Part shown: positions 6,184-13,458 of the stretch, piece by piece
Layout of the letters: each line of letters begins with the position of its first letter
How positions within the stretch are numbered: position 1 is the stretch's first letter
NCBI GenBank assembly: GCA_003647825.1
Contig: QMNP01000017.1
Coordinates: 1-13,458 of the forward strand
Reading direction: 5' to 3'
Length of the DNA stretch: 13,458 nt
From: Candidatus Cloacimonadota bacterium
GTDB lineage: Bacteria; Cloacimonadota; Cloacimonadia; Cloacimonadales; TCS61
Translations under genes and position numbers: made by a program
The notes under the pieces: generated by a model
What the model was told of the DNA's origin: nothing
Database searches by the model: none
Seen by the model: the letters and a program-made list of their open reading frames with translations, nothing else

Positions 6184-8892
6184 TTGAAAAAGATACTAGT
6201 TCTATTGCTTGGTCTCATTGTATTTTATACAGGATGTGTTTATTACAACACATTCTTTAATGCAGAGAAATATTTTGCAGAAGCTCAGGAAATAGAGTTA
6301 AAAGATGATGGACGACCTCAGGCTTCTGCAATTCAAAAATATAACAAAGCAATTAAAAAGTGCGGCATTGTTCTTACTGAGTATAAAGATACAAAATATG
6401 CAGATGATGCCCTTTTTATGCTGGCTAGAAGTTTATATTACATTGGAAGGAATTACACTCAATCTATCGAAAAATTTGAAGACTTGATCAAGTTTTATCC
6501 TGAAAGTGAATTTATAGCTGATGCCAAGATCTACATAGCCAGAGCTAATTATAAATTCCGAAGAAAAGAACTTGCCTATGATTTATTGCTGGATTTTCTA
6601 CAGCAAGAAGAATATAAAGAACATCATCCAAAAGCACTTCAACAAATAGCAGATTACCATCTTCAAGATAAAGAATATGTAGAAGCAGATTTTTATCTAA
6701 ACCAAATAATCGAGAAATTCCCCAAGTCAGATGAATATGATAATGCTTTCTTTTTAAAAGGTAGAGCCAGACACGAAGCTGGGAATTATGAACAGTCTAA
6801 TGAAGTGTTCTTGGCTTTGCAGAAATCTTCCGTTCCGCGAAACCTAAAATTTGATGCCAGATATTATATTGCACTCAACTACCTTTTACTGGGAGAATTT
6901 GAACTTGCGAGAAAATATTCTAATAAACTTCTAAAAGATGAATATCGTGAAAGTTCGATCTCCAAGATCCAACTGGTTAAAGCCAGGAGTCTGGCAAAAA
7001 CTGGTGAAAGTGATGATGCAATTCAGTTATTTGAAAGTATAATTCTCGATAATAGACGTTCGAAACTTGCTGCTGAAGCTGCATTTTATTTGGGAGAGCA
7101 CTATTTTGAGGACCTTCATAACTATGAAGAAGCCATAATAAACTATAATAAAGTTAAATCCGAATACCCTCAATCTGAACATATTAAAAAAGCTGTTTCA
7201 CGCAGCGCTGTTGCCAGTCAGATCATTCAGTATAATAATCCTAACTCTGATCTAGCTGCAGAAGATCTGGTATTACAGCAATTCAAATTAGCCGAATTTT
7301 ATATAGAAGCTTTGGCTTTACCGGATTCCGCTTTGAAGGTTTATGATCATATTATAGCTCAGAAGAATGAATTTGAGTTAAGACTCGATACATTAAAATT
7401 AGAATTGAAAACTATACAAAGCCGAGTAGATTCAGTTTCTAAATGCGAGAATTTGTTTGATATTGCAGTTATCATGCGATATGGTGATGCAGAAACAGCA
7501 GATTCCCTATTGCAAGTTGATCAACATTTTGTGTCGGATGATTCTCTCAACATTTCGCAACAAGTATTAAAAGATTCTACTAAAATAGTTCAACTTAATG
7601 ATAATGATTCTTTAGTAACTTATAATAAAGAAATTATAGATTCGCTTGATATTACTAAAGCCACTATTGTTGATTCACTTGCAATTGCAGAACTAGTTAT
7701 TGCAGACTCTATTGACAATACTCAGATCAATGTTTCGGATTCAACTGATTTTGCACAGAACTTTGATCTTGATGATCTAGCTTTGAATGATATTATTGCT
7801 CTGGATTCACTTACTTTCCATGAAGAGAAAAATAATCTCCAAATTTACAAAACAAATCTTCTAGCAGAATATAATACACTCAATCAGCAAATTGAAAGGA
7901 CTGAATTAGCAATAAAGAAATATGGTGAAGAATTCATTCCATTTGCAAAATTCATAAAGTTATGGTTATATAAAACTGTACTTAACGATTCAATAAAAAC
8001 AATGGAGCTGGCTGCAGACCTTGAAAATAATTATCCTGAAAATAAATATACCTATGCAACATCTCTATTTATAAAAGGCCAACCTGTAGAAGTAACTACT
8101 CCTGCTGAAAAGAAGCAGCTGGCAGAATATCAGAAAGCCTTTGATCTGCTGGAAAAAGATACTACTGCTGCTATTGCTCATCTTGACTCAATAGCTTCTA
8201 ATCCAGATCACAAGTTTTATTTGAAAGCAAATTATTGTATTGGACACATAGAATATCTGATGCTGAATGATAGTACTGCTGCCAAACCCTATTTTGATAA
8301 TGTGCTTGCTTTTGAAGGAAGCAATGAATATAAAACTGAAGTGAACAAACTATATACCGGAGAAAATTTCAAAACCTTAACTAGACTTCCTTACTTAGAT
8401 CAAATGGAAAAAGCTGCCAAAGATAAAGAACAGAAAGAGCTTGATAAAACTGAAGAAGAAACTAATGGTGAAGTTCCAAAAGAAGATCAGGGAAAGGAAC
8501 AGGAGCAAAAGAAATCTTCCAAAAGCAAAGAAAATTTAAAAGGTAAAAGCATAACGGCAGATGACTTGGAACCTGTTAAAGAAGAGCAGGTAGAGCATAT
8601 TCCTTTGCCGGAGAAAACAGAATCTAAATCAGAAGATATTTTGCATACCGAAATTGAAAATGCAAAAGAAGAACCCGCCGACTCTACTGCAACGATTGAA
8701 GAAGAGATAGAATCTGAATCTGAGCAAGAAGATAAAGGATCTAAGGTAAGTGATCCCGAACTGGAAACTGAAGAAGAACCTGCAGACTCTACAGCAGCAG
8801 ATAAAAAGAAGAAATCTAATAACTCTGAAGATGAGGAAGAAACAGATACATCATCAGAAAACCAGCAACCCTCTGGAAATGTCGAAAATTGA
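6184..8892 (+). CDS. TPR lipoprotein resembling the T9SS component PorW/SprE, with an 11-residue tandem repeat
   Basis: The 902-residue protein starts at TTG. A lipoprotein signal ends in the lipobox-like Tyr-Thr-Gly-Cys18, directly followed by VYYNTFFNAEKYF, which recalls the YN-x-YFNA stretch at the mature start of PorW/SprE lipoproteins. Residues ~45-345 form tetratricopeptide-like helical pairs (for example ALFMLARSLYYIGRNY and AAFYLGEHYFEDLHNYEEA), with BamD-like features. Residues 453-551 form nine tandem 11-residue units beginning Asp-Ser (Asp-Asp in unit 8). More helical, TPR-like sequence follows (~560-735). The last ~165 residues are a highly charged, probably disordered Glu/Lys/Ser/Asp tail with EEPADST repeated at 829-835 and 864-870. 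The likely site is the inner face of the outer membrane. T9SS cargo and a PorV-like gene nearby fit a PorW-like role, but this is inference; a general TPR lipoprotein is the alternative. Confidence 0.75.
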   Translation: MKKILVLLLGLIVFYTGCVYYNTFFNAEKYFAEAQEIELKDDGRPQASAIQKYNKAIKKCGIVLTEYKDTKYADDALFMLARSLYYIGRNYTQSIEKFEDLIKFYPESEFIADAKIYIARANYKFRRKELAYDLLLDFLQQEEYKEHHPKALQQIADYHLQDKEYVEADFYLNQIIEKFPKSDEYDNAFFLKGRARHEAGNYEQSNEVFLALQKSSVPRNLKFDARYYIALNYLLLGEFELARKYSNKLLKDEYRESSISKIQLVKARSLAKTGESDDAIQLFESIILDNRRSKLAAEAAFYLGEHYFEDLHNYEEAIINYNKVKSEYPQSEHIKKAVSRSAVASQIIQYNNPNSDLAAEDLVLQQFKLAEFYIEALALPDSALKVYDHIIAQKNEFELRLDTLKLELKTIQSRVDSVSKCENLFDIAVIMRYGDAETADSLLQVDQHFVSDDSLNISQQVLKDSTKIVQLNDNDSLVTYNKEIIDSLDITKATIVDSLAIAELVIADSIDNTQINVSDSTDFAQNFDLDDLALNDIIALDSLTFHEEKNNLQIYKTNLLAEYNTLNQQIERTELAIKKYGEEFIPFAKFIKLWLYKTVLNDSIKTMELAADLENNYPENKYTYATSLFIKGQPVEVTTPAEKKQLAEYQKAFDLLEKDTTAAIAHLDSIASNPDHKFYLKANYCIGHIEYLMLNDSTAAKPYFDNVLAFEGSNEYKTEVNKLYTGENFKTLTRLPYLDQMEKAAKDKEQKELDKTEEETNGEVPKEDQGKEQEQKKSSKSKENLKGKSITADDLEPVKEEQVEHIPLPEKTESKSEDILHTEIENAKEEPADSTATIEEEIESESEQEDKGSKVSDPELETEEEPADSTAADKKKKSNNSEDEEETDTSSENQQPSGNVEN
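7540..7836 (+). repeat. Nine-unit in-frame 33-bp tandem repeat (11 residues per unit)
   Basis: Within the TPR lipoprotein, Asp-Ser pairs occur at residues 453, 464, 475, 486, 497, 508, 519 and 541, and Asp-Asp at 530: nine units of exactly 11 residues with no insertion or deletion. A rough consensus is D-S-L-x-I-x-x-x-x-I-x. Hydrophobic residues recur at unit positions 3 and 5 and around 8-11, as in hendecad coiled coils. At DNA level most units begin GATTC or GACTC, but the rest is diverged, so the repeat is old and conserved by protein structure, not recent slippage. Confidence 0.85.
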
Positions 8893-9509
8893 CACAGCAG
8901 GATATTTTTGCCAAACAGCATGTCTTACTAAAATTTTTTTTTGTACTTCTCTTAATTACAATTTCAACTATTTTAAATTTTTCTGATCTACTAATTTCTT
9001 CTGGTATTTTGGTAATATCTTTCTTCATAAAACCTGATATTATTAGAAACTGGGGGCAGGTTTTAATCCGTTTATTTCCTTTTTTCATTTCACTATTTAT
9101 TTTTGGCATCATTTTTCAAGTTTCTTTTAACCTGCAGGCATTGCTTGCTTTCAGAATATGTTATATATTATTACTTTCCGTTTATCTGATCTCTACAACA
9201 CCGTTTGAAGCTTTTATTGCAGACACAAAGACCTCAGGAGACAACAGATTCATAGAAGATTTACGTTTCTTTTTACTTGCTACGTTTCAATTCATTCCCT
9301 TATTTCTGCAAACCTACGAGAAAGTTACCAGTAAAACAAAGTTATCTTTTTCATCGTTAGGATCAATTCTTCAAATCTGCTTCAACAAGATTCATGAAGT
9401 AGAAAAATCTGTAAATGAAAGCACTGATATTATACCTCGCAATTTTGACTGGATATCAAACTCCCACATATTGTTATTGTCAGCAGTAAATCTAATACTG
9501 GTATTATAG
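8889..9509 (+). CDS. CbiQ/EcfT-like integral membrane protein
   Basis: A protein of 206 residues with about five hydrophobic segments (~13-30, 33-48, 58-78, 84-102 and 126-141, plus a short one at the C-terminus). The order of features resembles the transmembrane T component of energy-coupling factor vitamin transporters: an Arg-led helix followed by Ser-Thr-Thr-Pro (residues 89-105), then FLLATFQFIPLFLQTYEKV (128-146), which is like the EcfT helix before the coupling motifs. The two Ala-Arg-Gly motifs that contact the ATPases are not seen. It sits directly upstream of truA, as ecfT does in many Firmicutes, which supports the assignment. No EcfA ATPase gene is in view. The TTG start overlaps the previous stop as TTGA; no in-frame ATG lies near. 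The remote homology is tentative; otherwise it is an unknown membrane protein. Confidence 0.55.
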   Translation: MTQQDIFAKQHVLLKFFFVLLLITISTILNFSDLLISSGILVISFFIKPDIIRNWGQVLIRLFPFFISLFIFGIIFQVSFNLQALLAFRICYILLLSVYLISTTPFEAFIADTKTSGDNRFIEDLRFFLLATFQFIPLFLQTYEKVTSKTKLSFSSLGSILQICFNKIHEVEKSVNESTDIIPRNFDWISNSHILLLSAVNLILVL

Positions 9510-9519
9510 GATTAAGAAG

Positions 9520-10272
9520 ATGAGGCGATTATTAGCAAAAATAGCATACGATGGAACTAATTTTTGTGGTTGGCAGATCCAGCCCACCGAAAGAACTGTT
9601 CAGCAGGAAATTGAAACAGCACTTACAAAAATTGTAAAAACAGAAATAAAAGTAGTCGCTGCAGGAAGAACAGATGCCGGCGTTCATGCACGGGGTCAGC
9701 ATATTCATTTTGATTTCCCGCTGAATATGACACCAGTGCAAATAATGAAAGCTATGCAGACAAAATTATCTAAGGATATAAAAATTGTATCTGTAGCGCA
9801 GGTGAAGCAAGATTTTCATGCTCGATACGATGCATTCAGTAGAAGTTATAATTATATTATTACAAAAAATCCAGATCCTTTCAACCGCCATTACAAAAGC
9901 AGTTTTCAGCGCAGTAACTTAAATCTTGAGACCATGCAATCCTGTGCTAAGTATTTTTTGGGAAAGCATGATTATACTTCTTTTTCTAAATTCAATCCGG
10001 ATATTAAAAGCACAATCTGCACAATCTCTTCTTTTGAAATTACTCAAGAAGAAACTGATATCATTTTCAAAATTACTGCAGACCGATTTTTGCATAATAT
10101 GGTTCGAAGAATCGTAGGGACAATTGTAAATATAAGTGATGCTGAAGAGTCACCTCAAATAATTACTATATTGATTGAAGCCGGAAGTACTGCCAATAAG
10201 CTTATTACAACTGCTCCACCTGAGGGATTATATTTAGAGGATGTGAAATATCCTTCAGAAAGCTTTATATAG
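9520..10272 (+). CDS. truA: tRNA pseudouridine(38-40) synthase TruA
   Basis: TruA isomerises uridines 38, 39 and 40 in the anticodon arm of many tRNAs to pseudouridine. The 250-residue length is typical. Conserved motifs occur in the expected order: AYDGTNFCGWQ near the N-terminus (~9-19), the catalytic-Asp motif AGRTDAGVHARGQ with Asp52, DFHARYDA (98-105), RFLHNMVRRIVG (189-200) and APPEGLYLEDVKY at the C-terminus (232-244). The ATG lies 10 nt after the stop of the membrane protein gene, with only a weak purine-rich AAGAAG site just upstream, so it probably depends on coupling. It is the last gene of the + strand run. The identification is firm. Confidence 0.97.
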   Translation: MRRLLAKIAYDGTNFCGWQIQPTERTVQQEIETALTKIVKTEIKVVAAGRTDAGVHARGQHIHFDFPLNMTPVQIMKAMQTKLSKDIKIVSVAQVKQDFHARYDAFSRSYNYIITKNPDPFNRHYKSSFQRSNLNLETMQSCAKYFLGKHDYTSFSKFNPDIKSTICTISSFEITQEETDIIFKITADRFLHNMVRRIVGTIVNISDAEESPQIITILIEAGSTANKLITTAPPEGLYLEDVKYPSESFI

Positions 10273-10289
10273 TTTTAATTTACTATCTC

Positions 10290-10324
10290 AAAAAAAAGGG
10301 TCTTCGGAAATTCCGAAGACCCTT
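10290..10324 (-). terminator. Rho-independent terminator for the - strand cargo gene
   Basis: A perfect 12-bp stem (10296-10307 with 10313-10324) closes a 5-nt AAATT loop. On the - strand it is followed by eight T (A8 at 10290-10297 on the + strand, partly within the stem), the classic intrinsic terminator layout, 25 nt after the stop of the 703-residue gene. For + strand transcripts from truA the same hairpin lacks a T-tract, so it may work poorly in that direction. Confidence 0.85.
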
Positions 10325-10348
10325 AGTGTATAAACTATCTATCTCAAA

Positions 10349-12460
10349 TTATTTGAGTAAGATCATTTTTCTAGTAGAAGTATATCTTCCACCAGCTTTC
10401 ATTTTGTAGAAATAAACACCACTTGATACTGATGTGTTGTTATCATCTAAGCCATTCCATTCAACTGATTGTGGTCCAGCTGTCTGGTATTCATTAACCA
10501 GAGTTTTAACTAACTGGCCTTTTACGTTAAATACTTCAACAGAAACTTGAGAAGCTTCATTCAAGCTGTATTCAATCGTAGTATTAGGATTGAAAGGATT
10601 GGGATAGTTTTGAGAAAGTGTAGCGACTTCTGGTGTTACAACATTGTTGCCAGCTTCGCTTCCACCACCAAAATAAATTTTAAGACCAGCATACATCATT
10701 GTTCCACCCAGGTTCTCACCATGAGCTTGAATAAATGAACCATAACTGTTATCATCTAAGAAGAATAGGTGAACCAGACCGTAGCCATCACCCAGATCTT
10801 CAATAACATCACCAGGATAAATATAGCATGGAATCATACCATCTAATTCTGGAGCGTAATTATCATCATCTGTTTTGGCATTCATGATAATTGTGTCTTC
10901 CCATGTTTCGCCACCATCAGTAGAAATAGCAATAGCAACTTCAGGATATTCTGCCCAGTCTTCATAACCTGGCTCAGGAACATTTCCCCAACGAGATTTA
11001 AGGCCTTCAGACCAAACTGCTACTAACCAGTCATTGTCTTCATTTTTAGCCATTTTGAAGCTGTTTTCATGGAAAGCAACTGCATTATCAAAATGATAGA
11101 TAGGCCAGCCTTCTTCTATTACTACATATCCATCAGCATCAAATTCATCTACAACACCATCTTCGTCTAAATCCCAGGGAAGCATAGGAATATTATCATT
11201 AGGATTTGCACCTGTAAGATACAGATCCTGGAAACTGAATTCTTCATTAGCTATATCAAAAGTAAACATTTTGGGATACATCAATGGGAAATCGGGATAC
11301 CAAGAAGCAGGACGAAGCATCATGTTCATATTACCCATGAATTTAAGTTCAGAATTATCATTAGCAAAAATTACATTTTGATGGTTACAAAGATATGGCT
11401 CCATATAGAGTTCATGAGGTTCACCAGTATCTGGATCTACAAATCTGTAACTTCCATCCTGATTTTGAGGATTAGGAATATCAAATTCAGCTTGTCCTTC
11501 ATAATATTCAAAACTTCCTTCTTCACCATAGTTATCACTCAAGAAGCAGAACATCATGTCTGGTACTGTTGAAGTTTCACCATTTGTAATAACGTAACCA
11601 AAAATCGCTACTTTACCATCGTCAGATACAGCCATACCACAATTTGGTCGTTTCCATTCAGGAATACCCATATGCCAATCGTTCATTAATGGTATTGTTA
11701 CATAGGTCCAGTCAAGTTCAGACTGCATATTGAAATCATTCACATCAAAATCAGCATAAGCGATCAATTGATTTTCAGAAGGACTTCCAGTTGGGGTGTC
11801 ATCAGCATTATTAGCTGTAACGTAAACTCTTTGTTTTAAAGGATCTGGTGATGGACCTACATAAACATAAGGCCAGATAAATTCATCAGAAGGTGCATTT
11901 GGTCCAATTGTATCATCAATAATTACAAAAGGAGCTTTCCAAAGACCTGGGCTACCTAAATGATACATGTCATAGGTAAACATAACTTCTAAATCTGCAG
12001 TACCAGTATCTTCATTCACATGCCATGCAACTAAAGGGTCACCTGTTGTAAGATCAAGATCAACACCACTGTAACCTTCATGAATATCGTCAGTACTGAT
12101 AGTAGCAGTGTTTGTTACATTACCATCTGCATCGATGTAAGCATAATAAACACGACGAGTAGAAGCAGCTGTTTCTCTGGAGTGGAAAGTGATATAAATT
12201 CCGCCACCAACTTCAGCCGGTTGAACTTGAACCGGAGTGCTGTTGTAACTACCTGGTTGGTAGTCATAATAGTTAGTAATAATACCAACTGGATCAACAT
12301 AGAATTCCCATTCGGGAACGTCTCTGTTTGTTTGTTCAGCCATGCTGTGAGTAATTTCGTCGTTGAAAGGTAATGCTTTTCTCGGAACTTCTTTCATCAA
12401 GTCCGCAAAAACACTACTTACAAAAACGACAAGTACTAAAAAAACTAATAGTTTTTTCAT
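10349..12460 (-). CDS. Secreted protein with C-terminal T9SS type A sorting domain
   Basis: A protein of 703 residues with a clear Sec signal peptide (cleavage near residue 19, SVFA-D). The last ~87 residues (from ~617) are a textbook T9SS sorting domain: SQNYPNPFNPNTTIEY, then VFNVKGQLVKTLV and SSGVYFYKMKAGG, ending KMILLK. The large middle part is beta-rich and propeller-like. It has one Asp-box, STDGGETW (513-520), as in BNR/sialidase-like propellers, and a calcium-binding-like DLDEDGVVDEFD (430-441). No glycosidase or protease active site is evident to me, so enzymatic activity is not claimed. It lies 43 bp downstream of a PorV-like gene on the same strand. GGGAGG before the ATG and a strong terminator after the stop suggest high expression of an abundant surface or released protein. 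The export route is well supported; the binding target is unknown. Confidence 0.9.
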   Translation of the reverse strand: MKKLLVFLVLVVFVSSVFADLMKEVPRKALPFNDEITHSMAEQTNRDVPEWEFYVDPVGIITNYYDYQPGSYNSTPVQVQPAEVGGGIYITFHSRETAASTRRVYYAYIDADGNVTNTATISTDDIHEGYSGVDLDLTTGDPLVAWHVNEDTGTADLEVMFTYDMYHLGSPGLWKAPFVIIDDTIGPNAPSDEFIWPYVYVGPSPDPLKQRVYVTANNADDTPTGSPSENQLIAYADFDVNDFNMQSELDWTYVTIPLMNDWHMGIPEWKRPNCGMAVSDDGKVAIFGYVITNGETSTVPDMMFCFLSDNYGEEGSFEYYEGQAEFDIPNPQNQDGSYRFVDPDTGEPHELYMEPYLCNHQNVIFANDNSELKFMGNMNMMLRPASWYPDFPLMYPKMFTFDIANEEFSFQDLYLTGANPNDNIPMLPWDLDEDGVVDEFDADGYVVIEEGWPIYHFDNAVAFHENSFKMAKNEDNDWLVAVWSEGLKSRWGNVPEPGYEDWAEYPEVAIAISTDGGETWEDTIIMNAKTDDDNYAPELDGMIPCYIYPGDVIEDLGDGYGLVHLFFLDDNSYGSFIQAHGENLGGTMMYAGLKIYFGGGSEAGNNVVTPEVATLSQNYPNPFNPNTTIEYSLNEASQVSVEVFNVKGQLVKTLVNEYQTAGPQSVEWNGLDDNNTSVSSGVYFYKMKAGGRYTSTRKMILLK

Positions 12461-12467
12461 TTTTTTT

Positions 12468-12473
12468 CCTCCC
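12468..12473 (-). promoter_or_regulatory. Strong Shine-Dalgarno of the - strand T9SS cargo gene
   Basis: GGGAGG (CCTCCC on the + strand) lies 7 nt before the ATG whose first base is 12460. It fixes the start and the signal peptide MKKLLVFLVLVVFV. Confidence 0.8.
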
Positions 12474-12503
12474 TTTTTAATGTGCTTTTTTTTTAATATC
12501 TAT

Positions 12504-13458
12504 CTAAAAATAGAATTTCATTGAAAGACGGTGTGGTGTATTGATAAAGCTTTCCGTCAGATCCCCAAAATCTGAGTAGGAATAATCAAGATCTATGATT
12601 GCGAAACTGGTTGGGATTGTCCAACCAAATCCTGCAGAAAATGAAGCAGCATCAAAGCCGAATTGGTATCCGGATCTAATCTTGAATTGAGCAAGTTTAT
12701 ATTCCACACCTACATTATAAGTTTCCCTTCTATCTACACAGTTATCAAGCTGTACAGCAGCAATTAGAACCTGATTATCTTCACGATAGAGATCGGCAGA
12801 AAGCCCCAATGAAAAGTTCATTGGTATTTTAAATGTATCTTCCTTGCGATCTTCATCGATCAGGCCATCACCATCATTATCCAAAAGGTCAAATGGATCC
12901 TCATCCATATCTCCATCATTATCATTGTCTATTTCAAATTTCAGGTCTGGACCGAAGTTCCTGAGTGACATTCCGATAGTTATATTATGCCAACCTGTAT
13001 TATAGAGAGATCCAAGATCTACAGACATACCATTTACTGCATATTCATCCAGGTTTTCACGTAAATATTTTACAGTGAAGCCGAAAGAGAATTTTTCTGT
13101 AAATGAATTGGAATAGGTAAGACCAGCAGAGATATCACTATTTGTGAATTGCTCACCTGTCGGGCCAAAAACTTCTTCAGTTGTTACATCCATCCAGCCA
13201 GTATAAAGGAAACCGCCGCTTAAGGCAAAAGTTCCCAAGTCTGTAACTTTGGATGCAGCCAGATATTCATAGCGAATACCCGCTACCCACTCGGTGTGAG
13301 AAATGAAGAATTGATCTTGAGATTTCAAGGCAAGACCTGCAGGATTCCAATAAACAGAAGAGATATCGTCGGAAATAGCAGTGTAGGCTTCTCCCATTCC
13401 AATGGCACGAGCATCTACCCCAATTTTTAAGAACTGAAGCATTGCTGTACCCGTTTTA
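12504..13458 (-). CDS. PorV/PorQ-type outer-membrane barrel (UPF0164-like), 5' end outside window
   Basis: The open frame continues past the Met codon at 13442 to the window edge as K-T-G-T-A-M-L-Q-F-L-K-I-G, the conserved mature start of PorV-type proteins, so that Met is internal and the signal peptide is beyond the edge. Counting from that Met, the family signature runs through residues 3-37 (QFLKIGVDARAIGMGEAYTA, later SVYWNPAGLA). Many amphipathic strands follow and the chain ends LSMKFYF with terminal Phe, as in BAM-assembled barrels. Residues 172-198 hold two consecutive Asp-rich calcium-binding-like repeats. PorV carries T9SS cargo from the translocon to the attachment complex; related members have other or unknown roles. 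The gene just downstream encodes a T9SS cargo, which favours a secretion role, but I cannot tell PorV from its paralogs. Confidence 0.85.
   Translation of the reverse strand, partial: KTGTAMLQFLKIGVDARAIGMGEAYTAISDDISSVYWNPAGLALKSQDQFFISHTEWVAGIRYEYLAASKVTDLGTFALSGGFLYTGWMDVTTEEVFGPTGEQFTNSDISAGLTYSNSFTEKFSFGFTVKYLRENLDEYAVNGMSVDLGSLYNTGWHNITIGMSLRNFGPDLKFEIDNDNDGDMDEDPFDLLDNDGDGLIDEDRKEDTFKIPMNFSLGLSADLYREDNQVLIAAVQLDNCVDRRETYNVGVEYKLAQFKIRSGYQFGFDAASFSAGFGWTIPTSFAIIDLDYSYSDFGDLTESFINTPHRLSMKFYF
12849..12929 (-). repeat. Two Asp-rich calcium-binding-like repeats inside the PorV-like barrel
   Basis: The encoded residues 172-182 (DNDNDGDMDED) and 188-198 (DNDGDGLIDED) are two copies spaced 16 residues apart, resembling thrombospondin type 3 or EF-hand-like loops. 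They sit between two predicted strands and so probably form an extended loop of the barrel. Confidence 0.75.

Noticed and set aside
7540..7836. Eight GANTC methylation-type sites spaced at multiples of 33 bp
   Set aside because: GATTC or GACTC is simply how Asp-Ser codons read (GAY TCN). The spacing follows from the protein repeat, so no separate DNA-level signal is needed.
8487..8921. Long Ser-rich open frame on the - strand opposite the lipoprotein tail
   Set aside because: It is the mirror image of Glu/Asp/Ser-rich codons on the + strand (GAA, GAT and TCT read back as Ser- and Phe-rich sequence) and has no features of its own.
8934..8942. Run of nine T near the start of the EcfT-like gene, with an alternative ATG at 8879 in another frame, suggesting a frameshift
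   Set aside because: The frame from TTG 8889 gives a coherent basic-then-hydrophobic membrane start and continues unbroken to 9509, while the ATG 8879 frame ends at 8986 with no recognisable protein.
13440..13442. ATG as the real start of the PorV-like gene
   Set aside because: The preceding codons in the same frame encode K-T-G-T-A, which completes the conserved family N-terminus, and a signal peptide is required further upstream.

Overview
The window looks like part of a low-G+C chromosome from the Fibrobacterota-Chlorobiota-Bacteroidota (FCB) superphylum. A Cloacimonadota-like lineage is my best guess, but it is inferred from protein style and not from any marker gene search. The clues are two exported proteins that end in type A sorting domains of the type IX secretion system (T9SS), a PorV-type outer-membrane barrel, several DUF5683-like envelope proteins and many AT-rich codons.

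Layout: nine genes lie head to tail on the + strand (2-10272) with very short gaps or overlaps, so they look like one long transcription unit entering from the left edge. In order they are: the 3' end of a T9SS cargo gene; three tandem paralogous DUF5683-like envelope proteins; two tandem MIO-type aromatic amino acid ammonia-lyases of the histidine ammonia-lyase (HAL) family; a 902-residue TPR lipoprotein that resembles the T9SS component PorW/SprE; a CbiQ/EcfT-like membrane protein; and truA. Two genes on the - strand converge on this run: a PorV-like barrel (5' end beyond the right edge) and, downstream of it, a 703-residue secreted T9SS cargo protein. A 76-bp convergent gap holds a strong hairpin whose T-tract serves the - strand.

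How the genes fit together: most of the window concerns the cell envelope and protein export (cargo, barrel, lipoprotein, DUF5683 proteins). The two ammonia-lyases and truA are metabolic or housekeeping genes within the same run. The second lyase has the hallmarks of a true HAL. The first keeps the catalytic set but differs around the substrate side-chain pocket, and no urocanase or other hut gene is present here.

The most unusual structures are the tandem pair of diverged ammonia-lyases, a nine-unit, strictly 11-residue (33-bp) tandem repeat inside the TPR lipoprotein, three DUF5683-like paralogs that share two spaced motifs and a barrel-like C-terminus, and an EcfT-like protein next to truA that lacks the usual Ala-Arg-Gly motifs and has no ATPase partner in view. 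I found no RNA genes, CRISPR arrays, insertion sequences or phage genes. No stretch longer than 300 bases is without a gene.
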